DNA from: Marinoscillum sp. | Lineage (GTDB): Bacteria > Bacteroidota > Bacteroidia > Cytophagales > Cyclobacteriaceae | Reading direction: 5' to 3' | DNA: 50,722 nucleotides | Assembly (NCBI GenBank): GCA_024305105.1 | Contig: JAMWZA010000022.1 | Span: 1 to 50,722, forward strand | In this document: positions 1-8,810 of the stretch, in pieces | Layout: every line of letters begins with the position of its first letter | How positions within the stretch are numbered: position 1 is the stretch's first letter | Program-made: the position numbers and the translations under genes | Notes under the pieces: model-generated | Databases searched by the model: none | The model's input: the letters and a program-made list of their open reading frames with translations, nothing else | What the model was told of the DNA's origin: nothing

Positions 1-1
1 C

Positions 2-736
2 CTACAACCTGTAGAGTGGATAAATGACTGGCCCGTAATGGGAATTGATGAAGATGGTGATGGAACGGGCGAGCCTGTCATTACTTACAAAAAACCTGAT
101 TTACCTAATTCTCAAATCCAAAATCCAGTTGATTCGGACGAGTTCAATTCACCAGAACTGGGTTTACAATGGCAATGGAATGCCAACCCTCAACCTGGGT
201 GGTATAACCTCACATCTAGCGCAGGAAACCTCCGACTGAACACCAAACCTTCCCCTGACCTTGCCACCAATCTTTGGATGCAACCTAACCTTATGTTCCA
301 GAAGTTTCCTGCTCCTGAGTTTAGAAATACGGTCAAATTAGATGTCTCTAACCTTAAGACAGAAGAAGAAACAGGCTTATTAATCTATGGAATAGATTAC
401 GCCTCACTTGTCGTGAAGAAAAAAGATGGTGGGTTTGTATTGGAACAGAGAGTCTGCTTAGACGCGGAAAAAAACATCCCTGAAACAGTCATTGAACAAG
501 TGAAATTTTCAGATCCGATTATCTTACTGAGATCCGAAACGCGTAAAGAAGGAGTAACTACGTTCCTTTACAGTAAAGACGGAGATAGATTTCAAACCAT
601 AGGAAAAGATTTCACAGCTCGAGAAGGAAAGTGGGTAGGTGCTAAAAGTGGATTATACGCATTAAAAAGAAAAGAAACCGGTATGAGTGGCTATGCACTT
701 TATGACTGGTTTAGAGTAACCCCCCTGAACAAATGA
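2..736 (+). CDS. C-terminal part of a GH43-family glycoside hydrolase (5' end outside window)
   Basis: The reading frame is open from base 2 with no need for the ATG at base 38, so this is the last 244 residues of a longer protein. It begins with a WINDWPVMG-type segment followed by a DEDGDG turn, as seen at the junction between the five-bladed propeller of GH43 arabinosidases/xylosidases and their C-terminal concanavalin-A-like domain. The rest (from about residue 45, FNSPELGLQWQWN, to the terminal YALYDWFRVTP) fits that beta-sandwich. Removal of arabinose or xylose from pectin side chains is inferred from the family and pectinase neighbours. The stop overlaps the start of the pectinesterase gene by 4 bp, so the two are co-transcribed. 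The catalytic domain is not visible, so substrate cannot be judged. Confidence 0.75.
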   Translation, partial: LQPVEWINDWPVMGIDEDGDGTGEPVITYKKPDLPNSQIQNPVDSDEFNSPELGLQWQWNANPQPGWYNLTSSAGNLRLNTKPSPDLATNLWMQPNLMFQKFPAPEFRNTVKLDVSNLKTEEETGLLIYGIDYASLVVKKKDGGFVLEQRVCLDAEKNIPETVIEQVKFSDPIILLRSETRKEGVTTFLYSKDGDRFQTIGKDFTAREGKWVGAKSGLYALKRKETGMSGYALYDWFRVTPLNK

Positions 737-1674
737 AACAACTAATTCTTATCTTTCTACTTATCCTGATTCGTCTAACGGGATTTGGCCAATATGCTAC
801 AGAAATCGTGGTAGACAAGGAAGGAAATGGTGATTTCTTATCCATTCAAGCTGCCTTAAATGCCACAAAAGCCTTTCCAGAAAAGCACATTACCATTTTC
901 ATTAAGAAAGGTATCTACCGTGAAAAAGTCATGATATACTCCTGGAATAATAACCTCACATTAAAAGGAGAACATAAGGATAGCACCATCATTCGATGGG
1001 GTGATCACTTTAAGAAAATGAATCTGGGGAGAAATAGCACTTTTCATACCTATACGTTAAAAGTACAGGCAAATGATGTTTCTATACAAAACCTGACCAT
1101 AGAAAATGAAGCAGGTGCTGTTGGTCAAGCTATTGCGCTACACCTCGAAGGAGACCGAATTCAGGTTGAAAATTGCACGATTAATGGAAATCAAGACACA
1201 CTTTATATGGCTGGAGAAGGCTCCCGCCAATACTTCCAAAACTGTAACATTTCAGGAACTACTGATTTTATTTTTGGGGAAGCAACCGTCGTATTTTCAT
1301 CATGTAACATCATCAGTAAGTCCAACTCGTATATTACTGCAGCCTCCACGCCTAAAACTCAACCCTACGGACTAACATTTATTGATTGTAAACTCACCAA
1401 AATTAACGAAGGTGTCACCAAAGTGTATCTGGGGCGCCCATGGCGCAGTTATGCTAAAACGGTATTCATCAATTGTGAACTAGGTGAACACATCGTTCCC
1501 TCCGGCTGGGATAATTGGGGATCTCGTGAGAAAGAGATGACCGCATTTTATGGGGAGTATGGTTCCACCGGTAGAGGAGCTGGTAAAAAGAGAGTGCAAT
1601 GGTCCCATCAACTTACCAAGCTACAAGCATCTGATTATACTATGAGTAAGATCTTTAACGACTGGACCCCCTGA
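733..1674 (+). CDS. secreted pectinesterase, CE8 family
   Basis: 313 residues with a signal peptide ending near FGQ (residue 20). The right-handed beta-helix carries the whole CE8 active site: Gln132 in GQAIAL, Asp155 in NQDTLY, Asp178 in TTDFIFG, and the LGRPW motif with Arg235/Trp237. Family knowledge: these enzymes hydrolyse methyl esters of homogalacturonan and expose free galacturonate for polygalacturonases and lyases. The ATG overlaps the TGA of the GH43 gene (ATGA), so translation is probably coupled. Length is normal for bacterial single-domain members. A second, diverged CE8 gene lies at 9543-10511. The gene converges on the DUF4861 gene with only 6 bp between stops and no visible terminator. 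Confidence 0.93.
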   Translation: MKQLILIFLLILIRLTGFGQYATEIVVDKEGNGDFLSIQAALNATKAFPEKHITIFIKKGIYREKVMIYSWNNNLTLKGEHKDSTIIRWGDHFKKMNLGRNSTFHTYTLKVQANDVSIQNLTIENEAGAVGQAIALHLEGDRIQVENCTINGNQDTLYMAGEGSRQYFQNCNISGTTDFIFGEATVVFSSCNIISKSNSYITAASTPKTQPYGLTFIDCKLTKINEGVTKVYLGRPWRSYAKTVFINCELGEHIVPSGWDNWGSREKEMTAFYGEYGSTGRGAGKKRVQWSHQLTKLQASDYTMSKIFNDWTP

Positions 1675-1680
1675 TTTAGT

Positions 1681-2868
1681 CTATTTAAAATCATATTGAA
1701 GAGGAAAACTTAAATTCGCAACTTCTAACTGAAGTAACTCCTTAAACTCGGTCATTGACTGAACAGGATTGGTTCCTTTTTCCCACACAGCTATAAAATA
1801 GTAACTCACTTTTTCAGATGGCTCAAATAACACAACATGGCTACCCGCACCATCCACTACTTCTTTGATTGAGGACTTGGGTACTAGCAAGGCCAACCCC
1901 ATTTGATCATTGTTAAGACTATAATCCCCATAAGTGGCTAAAACACGGTAGTCTCCCATTACTTCATTAAGGTATTGCTCGCCTTCATTTTCCACCAACC
2001 CAGTGCAGAATCCTTTGATTGAAGTACCAAAAGATAACTGATGCTCGGTAAGGGCAGATCCCGCCTCAATCCCAATAGATGAGATTAAATCCGTAGAGCT
2101 CCCACCATCACTCCAATTGTAATAAGTAGTTTTTATTGCAGAAGTCAGGTAACCATCACGAACAATCTCACATGTAACAGAGTCAACATCCTTAAAGCGG
2201 TACAATGTATCATTAATAAACCGACCAATCGACCCTCCTCCAAGGGTAGAGCCTACTTTGAGCAGGTCCATTCCCCAATCACTTAGCTCATGATAGGAGT
2301 CAAAACCATCCAGGCCAACATCCTGTAAAACCATTTCCGGAGTTAGTTTACCAAATACATCCACGCCATTTCTCCAATCAAGATAAAACCGATAAGCCAT
2401 CTGGTCAGACTCCCAGCCAGGGCCTTCGTATCTGATAAAATATGTGTGATCCGTATGCTGTTCCGGCACCCTTAAAAAGGTAACATTTTCAAAACCTCCG
2501 CCTTCATACTCTATCTCTCCCCATTCACCCCCTGTTTTAATCGAGAGTTCAGCCTGAGTCATCTTATTGTATTCTGGTTCGGCTACTTTTTCCAGGGCCA
2601 ATGTAGTTGTTTCACCTGCAGGCAAGTCAATTAAAACCAAAACACTTTCCGAATTACCATCTCCATCCTTGTCTATAAAATCTGAAGGAATGGTTTCCTT
2701 TCCTTCAAACACCTGATTTGTGTTGGCCAGATCTCCTTCCAATGGTATTGAAACAACCTGTCTCAGATGTTGATTGGAGGTATTGGAAATAGTGATTCTC
2801 CGAATTTCTGGAGAAACACATGAAACGACTAAAAGAAGTAATATGACTGTGAATTTTGAATTTTTCAT
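1681..2868 (-). CDS. DUF4861-type lipoprotein of the pectin island
   Basis: 395 residues with a lipoprotein signal (hydrophobic run then VVSC, Cys17), so probably an outer-membrane or periplasmic lipoprotein. The N-terminal part resembles a beta-sandwich with a DKDGDGNSE acidic turn (about residues 66-74). The central block containing YEGPGWESDQMAYRFYLDWRN and the GSTLGGGSIGRF segment are recognised as DUF4861, a family found next to pectin and rhamnogalacturonan genes in Bacteroidota. No catalytic function is established to my knowledge, although the gene context suggests a role in cleaving or binding acidic pectin oligosaccharides. A LacI-type palindrome lies 84 bp upstream of its start, so it probably belongs to the same regulon as uxaB. 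Confidence 0.7.
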   Translation of the reverse strand: MKNSKFTVILLLLVVSCVSPEIRRITISNTSNQHLRQVVSIPLEGDLANTNQVFEGKETIPSDFIDKDGDGNSESVLVLIDLPAGETTTLALEKVAEPEYNKMTQAELSIKTGGEWGEIEYEGGGFENVTFLRVPEQHTDHTYFIRYEGPGWESDQMAYRFYLDWRNGVDVFGKLTPEMVLQDVGLDGFDSYHELSDWGMDLLKVGSTLGGGSIGRFINDTLYRFKDVDSVTCEIVRDGYLTSAIKTTYYNWSDGGSSTDLISSIGIEAGSALTEHQLSFGTSIKGFCTGLVENEGEQYLNEVMGDYRVLATYGDYSLNNDQMGLALLVPKSSIKEVVDGAGSHVVLFEPSEKVSYYFIAVWEKGTNPVQSMTEFKELLQLEVANLSFPLQYDFK

Positions 2869-2951
2869 ACATGAGATTTAAGGAGATGTAAATGAGAAAT
2901 CAACTAAAATAGCTATCTCAAATCTGAAATTTACACCAACCAGCCTCTTCA

Positions 2952-2968
2952 TGCAATCGTTTACGCAT
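2952..2968. promoter_or_regulatory. LacI-family operator-like site 1
   Basis: TGCAATCGTTTACGCAT is repeated almost exactly in front of uxaB (4232-4248), sharing 16 consecutive bases (GCAATCGTTTACGCAT). It has the central CG and imperfect dyad expected of LacI/PurR operators. It lies between the divergent DUF4861 gene (84 bp upstream of its start) and the lacI gene (about 180 bp upstream of the TTG start), so it could control either. Binding by the adjacent LacI protein is inferred. Confidence 0.7.
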
Positions 2969-3077
2969 ATTTTTACTATATTCAACCTTATGAACCATTA
3001 TAATTGGTATTTTCTATTCGAGTTTAATCTTTCCACTTGCACGGATTCGTCAATTCGAGTTTGTGGAGTAAAGACAG

Positions 3078-3133
3078 AATGAATAATACATTCATTAAAT
3101 AGTGCGAAATGTAGTTTACTTTCGCAACGTTGC
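3078..3133. promoter_or_regulatory. leader of lacI gene with inverted repeats
   Basis: Three symmetric elements stand in a row just before the preferred TTG start at 3150. These are AATGAAT-5 nt-ATTCATT (3078-3096), a hairpin GCGAAA(T)GTA-GTT-TAC-TTTCGC with one bulged T (3104-3125), and the perfect palindrome GCAACGTTGC (3124-3133). The last has a central CG like LacI operators and may be an autoregulatory site. This density of symmetry argues that the region is leader rather than coding sequence, though a GTG at 3102 would open the frame through it. Confidence 0.4.
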
Positions 3134-3149
3134 ACAAACAAAGAGAACA

Positions 3150-4187
3150 TTGAAAGGCAAAAAAACGACCATCCATGAGATAGCCAAAGCGCTCAACACA
3201 ACCGCATCCACTGTCTCCCGTGCATTAAACAATAACCCAAGAATCAGCGAAGAAACAAGAAAGAAGGTGATCAAAATGGCCCGAAAATTGGGTTATGAAC
3301 CTAACTCGATGGCCGCATCATTGAGAAGAGGACATTCCAAAATCATTGGAATCATTGTCCCTTATGCTGATCGAATTTTCTTTTCATCGGTGATACGGGG
3401 TATTGAGGAAGAAGTAAAAAAATCAGGATATAACGTAATAATCTGTCAATCATACGAAAAACTGGAAAATGAAATAGAGGACGTAAATGCACTCATGTCG
3501 GCTCAGGTTGCCGGCATCATCATTTCCATATCCAGAGAAACCAACAAATTTGAACACCTCCAAAAGGTAATGAACAAGGACAAACCACTTGTCTTATTTG
3601 ACAGAACTACTGAAGCTATCAATACTTCTTCAGTAGCTATTGATGACTTTCAAGGCGCCTACACCTCCGTCAAACACTTAGTTGAAAACGGATACAAACG
3701 GATCGCCTTCTTTTCAGGCAATAAAAAAGTAAGCATCTTCAGAGAGCGATTTAGAGGATATCAAGCGGCTATGCGAGACAGCAACTTACCGATCCTCGAA
3801 GAATATGTAATAGAGGTACCAAGTGAAGTTGAAGAAGGCAAAGCTGTTACTAAAAAGCTGATGTCTCTACAATCACCACCGGATGCAATCTGCTCCTGCT
3901 CAGATTTCTCAGCTCTGGGTGCCATGAAATGGTTAACAGAAAACAACTACAAGGTTCCCGAAGAAGTAGGTATAGTTGGTTTTGGAAATGACCCATTTAC
4001 CCAATACCTGGAACCCACCATGACCTCTGTAGATCAAAAAAGTAAAGACATGGGTAAAACGGCTGCTCAGGTCTTTTTAGAACAGCTTGAGGGCAAAAAC
4101 TCCATTGCCAGAAAGGTTCTTTTAAATCCAGAACTCGTTACCAGAGCTTCTTCCCAAAAGCTCAGTATTGGAAAATCAGAAGTTTGA
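3150..4187 (+). CDS. LacI-family transcriptional regulator (pectin/galacturonate)
   Basis: 345 residues from the TTG at 3150; a GTG at 3102 would add 16 residues. I prefer TTG because the protein then begins MKGKKTTIHEIA, the normal LacI N-terminus, and because the sequence upstream is full of inverted repeats. Helix-turn-helix is at residues 6-27 (TTIHEIAKALNTTASTVSRA), the hinge helix with conserved PN and Leu at about 50-61 (EPNSMAASLRRG), followed by a periplasmic-binding-protein-like sensor domain (IIGIIVPYADRIFF). The effector is unknown; position beside uxaB-uxaA suggests a galacturonate catabolite such as KDG, as for many uronate regulators. Operator-like palindromes lie on both sides of the gene (2952 and 4232). 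Confidence 0.9.
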   Translation: MKGKKTTIHEIAKALNTTASTVSRALNNNPRISEETRKKVIKMARKLGYEPNSMAASLRRGHSKIIGIIVPYADRIFFSSVIRGIEEEVKKSGYNVIICQSYEKLENEIEDVNALMSAQVAGIIISISRETNKFEHLQKVMNKDKPLVLFDRTTEAINTSSVAIDDFQGAYTSVKHLVENGYKRIAFFSGNKKVSIFRERFRGYQAAMRDSNLPILEEYVIEVPSEVEEGKAVTKKLMSLQSPPDAICSCSDFSALGAMKWLTENNYKVPEEVGIVGFGNDPFTQYLEPTMTSVDQKSKDMGKTAAQVFLEQLEGKNSIARKVLLNPELVTRASSQKLSIGKSEV

Positions 4188-4231
4188 AAAATAAATCTTC
4201 AACCCCTTCTTATAAATTTTCATTAAAATTG

Positions 4232-4248
4232 CGCAATCGTTTACGCAT
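4232..4248 (+). promoter_or_regulatory. LacI-family operator-like site 2, upstream of uxaB
   Basis: CGCAATCGTTTACGCAT, with GCAATCGTTTACGC at 4233-4246, repeats the site at 2952. It lies 56 bp upstream of the uxaB ATG, where a repressor would cover or follow the promoter. Two copies of this 16-mer in intergenic DNA flanking a lacI gene are unlikely by chance. Repression of the uxaB-uxaA-GH105 operon by the adjacent LacI protein is inferred. Confidence 0.72.
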
Positions 4249-4303
4249 AAATGATTACATTCACTTCTATCGAGTCAATTAAGTACCTATAAATGAATGA
4301 CAA

Positions 4304-5698
4304 ATGACAAAGAAAACCATGCCTGTAAGGGTGATCCAATTTGGTGAAGGCAACTTCTTAAGAGCCTTTGTTGACTGGATGATAGATATATTAAACGAGG
4401 ATGGCCAATTCAACGGAAGTGTAGCTGTTGTCCAGCCATTGGAACAGGGGCTAGTAAAGTTGCTCTCTGAACAAAACCACAACTACCATCATGTCCGTCA
4501 AGGTTTAGAAAACGGGCAAAAAGTAGACGAAATACGTAAAATCACTTGTATATCCAAGGCCATTAATCCATATGTAGAAATTGATGAATACTTTGAATTA
4601 GCCAAAGGGCCAGTAGCTCAATTGGTATTTTCGAACACAACCGAAGCAGGAATAGCTTTTGATAAGAATGACAAGCCTGGTGAAGGTGAATTAGCCAAAA
4701 CATACCCGGGAAAGCTAACCCAGCTTTTAAAGAAACGATTCGATTACTTTAGTGGAGATAGTGATAAAGGTCTTGACGTCATTCCTTGTGAATTAATAGA
4801 GCAAAATGGCACAAAGCTGAAGGAATGCGTTCTTCAATACATCAACCTTTGGAACCTTGGAAGTGAATTCCTGGGTTGGGTTGACACTTCATGTTCGTTT
4901 GCAAATACTTTGGTGGATCGTATCGTTCCTGGATATCCCAAAGATGAAATAGAAACACTACTAAAGCGCATAGGAGAACCTGATAAGTTGGTGGTAAAAT
5001 CAGAAACATTTCACCTTTTTGTCATCCAAACAGTAGATAAAGTCAAAGAATTATTCCCTGCGCACAAACTTGGACTTAATGTCAAGTTTGTTGACGACAT
5101 CACCCCCTATAGAACCCAAAAAGTACGTATTCTGAATGGTGCGCACACTTCAATGGTTCCAATCGGGCTTCTTTATGGATTGGAAACCGTAAGTGAAACG
5201 ATAGATCATGAGCAAACTGGTAAGTTGATTCATGATTTGATTTATAACGAAATCGTCCCTACGATACAAATCCCTGGTGAAGACCCCAAGGATTTTGCAG
5301 ATGCGGTCATTAACCGGTTTCAGAACCCCTTTATTCGCCATGAACTAATCAGCATTTCATTGAATTCGATTTCGAAGTTTAAGGTAAGAGTCCTCCCAAC
5401 TTTCAAAGACTACATATTTCAAAAAGATGAATTACCAAAAGTGATGACTTTTTCATTGGCTTGCCTACTGCAGTTATATACCACTGGAGAGTTTGACTTA
5501 AAAGATGATCAAAGCAATCTTGACTTTTTCAATTCCATAAAAGTGCTCCCAACGAATGACCTGGTGACAAAGGCACTATCCAATAGCGAACTTTGGGATG
5601 AGGATCTAACTCAAATTGATGGGCTAGCAGACCTAATTGTTGAACATTTTGAACACATCACCTCTTCGTCCATGAAAGAGGCCATCCACAATATATAG
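4304..5698 (+). CDS. uxaB: tagaturonate reductase (altronate oxidoreductase)
   Basis: 464 residues, close to the ~480 of the family. An N-terminal Rossmann segment (VIQFGEGNFLRAFVDWM, about residues 9-25) and the mannitol-dehydrogenase-family catalytic region (TQKVRILNGAHTS, about 270-282) identify a UxaB-type polyol/aldonate dehydrogenase. It reduces D-tagaturonate to D-altronate with NADH in galacturonate catabolism, in the cytoplasm. The gene starts an operon: uxaA follows after 4 bp and a GH105 lipoprotein 20 bp after that. Uronate isomerase (uxaC), which supplies the substrate, is not in this window. A LacI-type operator lies 56 bp upstream. The related mannonate reductase (UxuB) is an alternative, made less likely by the uxaA neighbour. 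Confidence 0.92.
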   Translation: MTKKTMPVRVIQFGEGNFLRAFVDWMIDILNEDGQFNGSVAVVQPLEQGLVKLLSEQNHNYHHVRQGLENGQKVDEIRKITCISKAINPYVEIDEYFELAKGPVAQLVFSNTTEAGIAFDKNDKPGEGELAKTYPGKLTQLLKKRFDYFSGDSDKGLDVIPCELIEQNGTKLKECVLQYINLWNLGSEFLGWVDTSCSFANTLVDRIVPGYPKDEIETLLKRIGEPDKLVVKSETFHLFVIQTVDKVKELFPAHKLGLNVKFVDDITPYRTQKVRILNGAHTSMVPIGLLYGLETVSETIDHEQTGKLIHDLIYNEIVPTIQIPGEDPKDFADAVINRFQNPFIRHELISISLNSISKFKVRVLPTFKDYIFQKDELPKVMTFSLACLLQLYTTGEFDLKDDQSNLDFFNSIKVLPTNDLVTKALSNSELWDEDLTQIDGLADLIVEHFEHITSSSMKEAIHNI

Positions 5699-5702
5699 AC
5701 TC

Positions 5703-7352
5703 ATGCAACACGCACTCACAATCAACATTACAGATGATGCGGCAGTGGCATTAACTGACCTGACCAAAGGATCGAAGGTTACTGTAAATGAACAGGAAAT
5801 AGAATTGCTGAACAACATCACAGCGAAGCATAAATTCGCTCTAAAAAACTTCAGTCCAGAAGATGAAGTACACATGTATGGTGTAGTAGTTGGCATTGCA
5901 AAAGAGGCCATCAAAAAAGGTGAGGCCATCACTACGGGTAATCTTGGACATAAAGCCGAGTCGTATAGCACCAATAAGAACAGCGAGTATCGCTGGAAAT
6001 CACCAGATGTCTCAAAATGGAAAAACTTGACTTTCGACGGCTATCATCGAAAAGATGGTCAGGTGGGCACAGGCAATTACTGGCTGGTATTTCCCCTTGT
6101 ATTCTGCGAAAATCGAAACATTGAAACCATCAAAAAAGCATTTTACAAGGCCCTAGGTTTCGAAAAACAAGACCCGTATGTCGGTTTGGTAGAAAATCTG
6201 GTTTCCAAATATGAGTCTGGACAATTGGGAGATCCATTTGAGATTTCAATTGAAACGGCTGTAGAACCCAAAACTGAGCGTCGGATATTCGAAAATATAG
6301 ATGGGATTCGCTTTCTCACTCATCAGGGTGGCTGTGGTGGTATTCGGCAAGATGCTGAAACACTCTGTCGGTTACTGTCTGGCTATATAAACAATCCGAA
6401 TGTAGCTGGTGCCACCGTCTTGAGTCTGGGGTGTCAAAATGCTCAGATCAAGATGTTTACGGATGCCTTGAATTCCATCAATCCCAATATGGCTAAGCCT
6501 GTGATCATTCTCGATCAACAGGAAATGGGAACTGAAAAAGACCTGGTAAAAGCGGCTATAACAAAGACCTTTATGGCTGTAGTGGAAGCCAATCAACAAA
6601 CCAGAAAACCTGCTCCATTAAGCAAGTTAACCATTGGTCTGGAATGCGGCGGATCGGATGGGTTTTCAGGTATTTCTGCTAATCCATCAATTGGCTACAC
6701 GAGCGATTTAGTTGTTGCACTGGGTGGCAAGGCGATTCTTTCAGAATTTCCAGAACTCTGTGGTGTAGAGCAAGAATTAATCAACAGAATGGATAACTCA
6801 AGTCATGCAGAGAAGTTTGTTAGAATCATGCGACAGTATGAAAAAGCTGCGGTGGATGCTGGATCGGGTTTTGACATGAACCCATCACCTGGCAACATCA
6901 AAGATGGCCTGATTACTGATGCCATGAAATCCGCTGGCGCTGCCAAAAAAGGTGGCACCTCCCCCGTTCAGGATGTTTTAGACTATACGGAGTATGCTAA
7001 CAATCCTGGACTGAACCTCCTCTGCACACCAGGTAATGACGTGGAGTCTACCACAGGCCTTGCCGGGTCTGGAGCCAATATCATTTTGTTTACCACTGGA
7101 TTGGGAACGCCTACGGGCAATCCGGTAACTCCTGTTTTGAAAGTTAGCTCCAACAGTAAGCTCGCTGAGAAAATGTCCGATATAATTGACATAGATACTG
7201 GAGGTGTTATTCGAGGAGAAAAAACCATTGAACAAATGGGCACTGAAATTTTGGATCATATCATCGAGGTAGCAAGTGGCCGGAAAACCTCGAAGGCAAT
7301 GGATCTGGAGCAATTTGATTTTATACCCTGGAAACGCGGCGTATCACTCTAA
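5703..7352 (+). CDS. uxaA: altronate dehydratase
   Basis: 549 residues holding both halves of the UxaA family: an N-terminal SAF-like domain (about 1-95) and a large C-terminal catalytic domain with the metal-site motifs HQGGCGGIRQDAE (around 207), GLECGGSDGFSGISANP (around 315) and GNDVESTTGLAGSGAN. It dehydrates D-altronate to 2-keto-3-deoxy-D-gluconate. It is the second gene of the uxaB operon, 4 bp after uxaB, which fixes its substrate better than sequence alone. A clear paralogue sits at 33944-35560 at the head of the fucose-type operon. The two share the motifs almost residue for residue but use different synonymous codons, so the duplication is old or one copy was acquired separately. 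Confidence 0.93.
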   Translation: MQHALTINITDDAAVALTDLTKGSKVTVNEQEIELLNNITAKHKFALKNFSPEDEVHMYGVVVGIAKEAIKKGEAITTGNLGHKAESYSTNKNSEYRWKSPDVSKWKNLTFDGYHRKDGQVGTGNYWLVFPLVFCENRNIETIKKAFYKALGFEKQDPYVGLVENLVSKYESGQLGDPFEISIETAVEPKTERRIFENIDGIRFLTHQGGCGGIRQDAETLCRLLSGYINNPNVAGATVLSLGCQNAQIKMFTDALNSINPNMAKPVIILDQQEMGTEKDLVKAAITKTFMAVVEANQQTRKPAPLSKLTIGLECGGSDGFSGISANPSIGYTSDLVVALGGKAILSEFPELCGVEQELINRMDNSSHAEKFVRIMRQYEKAAVDAGSGFDMNPSPGNIKDGLITDAMKSAGAAKKGGTSPVQDVLDYTEYANNPGLNLLCTPGNDVESTTGLAGSGANIILFTTGLGTPTGNPVTPVLKVSSNSKLAEKMSDIIDIDTGGVIRGEKTIEQMGTEILDHIIEVASGRKTSKAMDLEQFDFIPWKRGVSL

Positions 7353-7371
7353 ACCTAATCCTGTCACAAAA

Positions 7372-8565
7372 ATGATGAAACAAACATCCCTATTAATCAT
7401 TGCTATTGCGTTAATCAATGCCTGCAGCAGTAAAACAGGTCACAATCAAAAAAGAACGAGCAATGAGCCTATCTACGTACAGATGGCAGACTCAGAAATG
7501 AAGCGAAATCCCGATCCACGGCTACTGGATTTTAGAGACAAACCAAAATGGGAATACACCAATGGATTGATCCTCTTATCCTTTTACAAAGTTTGGGAAG
7601 AGACAGGTGAAGATCGCTTTCTGAATTATGGCAAAGCCTATATGGACTCCATGATTACAGATGATGGAAAAATCCTTACTTATAAGCAAACCGACTATAA
7701 CATTGACCGAATCAATCCTGGAAAGTATCTGATCTTGCTCAATCAAATTGAACCAAAACCTGAATATGAAATAGCCATCCAGACACTTCGTGATCAAATG
7801 CGGGAACACCCACGTACTACTGAGGGTGGGTTTTGGCATAAAAAACGATACGAACATCAGATGTGGCTGGATGGCCTCTATATGGGTAGTCCGTTTCTCG
7901 CACAGTATGCAAGAAAATATGATGAGCCGAAGCTTTTTGATGATGTTACAAAACAATTTGAGCTAATTGACAAATACGCTTACAGTAAAGAGAAGCACCT
8001 CTACTCCCACGGATGGGACGAGAGCAAATCTCAAAAGTGGGCGGATCCGGAAACCGGTCTTTCACCAGAGTTTTGGGGACGAGCCATGGGCTGGTTCGCC
8101 ATGGCTATAGTGGATGCTTTAGATTATTTCCCCACTGATCACCCGGGAAGAGATCAGCTTATCTCCATTGCTCAAAAAGTGGCAGTTGGGATAAAAGAAT
8201 ATCAAGACCCAAAAACTGGTGTATGGTATCAGGTACTCGACAAGGGTAAGCAAGAAGGTAACTACCTGGAAGCCTCCTGCTCCAGCATGTTTGTCTACTT
8301 TCTGGCAAAAGCACTCAAAAATGGGTATATAGACCCATCATACCAGGCTGTAGCGGAAAGAGGCTATCAGGGCACCTTAAAGGAATTCATTAAATACAAT
8401 GAGGATGGCACAATCAGTCTTACACAGGTTTGTGGTGTGGCAGGTTTAGGCGGAGATCCATACAGAGACGGGACTTACGAGTATTATATTAACGAAATTA
8501 TTAGAGACAATGATCCCAAGGGTGTAGGTCCGTTCATTATGGCTGCCATACTTATGGAAGAGTAA
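7372..8565 (+). CDS. GH105 unsaturated galacturonyl/rhamnogalacturonyl hydrolase lipoprotein
   Basis: 397 residues from the ATG at 7372 (a second ATG follows at 7375). The frame is open back to 7276 inside uxaA, but starting at 7372 gives a clean lipoprotein signal with Cys18 (LINACSS) and a 20-bp gap after uxaA. The (alpha/alpha)6-barrel signatures of the YteR/YesR group are present: WEYTNGLILLSFYKVWEETG, HQMWLDGLYMGSPFLAQY and EFWGRAMGWFAMAIVDAL. Such enzymes remove the unsaturated uronyl residue left by pectate or rhamnogalacturonan lyases. It is third in the uxaB operon. Location on the periplasmic face is inferred from the lipobox. No lyase gene is seen in the window. Confidence 0.88.
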   Translation: MMKQTSLLIIAIALINACSSKTGHNQKRTSNEPIYVQMADSEMKRNPDPRLLDFRDKPKWEYTNGLILLSFYKVWEETGEDRFLNYGKAYMDSMITDDGKILTYKQTDYNIDRINPGKYLILLNQIEPKPEYEIAIQTLRDQMREHPRTTEGGFWHKKRYEHQMWLDGLYMGSPFLAQYARKYDEPKLFDDVTKQFELIDKYAYSKEKHLYSHGWDESKSQKWADPETGLSPEFWGRAMGWFAMAIVDALDYFPTDHPGRDQLISIAQKVAVGIKEYQDPKTGVWYQVLDKGKQEGNYLEASCSSMFVYFLAKALKNGYIDPSYQAVAERGYQGTLKEFIKYNEDGTISLTQVCGVAGLGGDPYRDGTYEYYINEIIRDNDPKGVGPFIMAAILMEE

Positions 8566-8573
8566 TTAACTAT

Positions 8574-8730
8574 TAGGGCCTGCTGAAAAAGTATTGAATC
8601 AAAAACGCTGTTTTGAGCATCTGATCAATCAACTCAACTTAAAATAGTGGTTTGTCAGCAGGACCTAAATACATCATCACAATGAAAGTTATGCAGTTAC
8701 GTTAACAGAAGTATTTTCCAGCAGGCCCTA
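8574..8730. mobile_element. MITE-like non-coding element with ~17-bp inverted ends
   Basis: A 157-bp stretch starts TAGGGCCTGCTGAAAAAG and ends with the inverted counterpart (TTTTCCAGCAGGCCCTA, 8714-8730). The outer 12 bp match perfectly and 4 of the next 5 agree. TA stands at both edges, compatible with a TA target duplication. A third, poorer copy in end-orientation (GTCAGCAGGACCTAA, 8654-8668) lies inside, so a 95-bp sub-element may be nested. There is no ORF. It sits between the GH105 stop and a strong terminator hairpin (8751), as if inserted into the 3' untranslated region. The transposase family is not identified. Confidence 0.6.
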
Positions 8731-8750
8731 TTTACTTGGTTTTAGAATCA

Positions 8751-8780
8751 CACCCAGTACTGATTAGTGCGGGGTGTTTT
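8751..8780 (+). terminator. Rho-independent terminator
   Basis: CACCCAGTACT (8751-8761), loop GATT, AGTGCGGGGTG (8766-8776), then TTTTAATTTT. The stem is ten pairs (one G-T) with a single A-G mismatch. It probably ended the uxaB-uxaA-GH105 transcript before the MITE-like element was inserted between gene and terminator. Confidence 0.65.
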
Positions 8781-8810
8781 AATTTTAATGCAAATTTTGA
8801 TCTAACTCCA

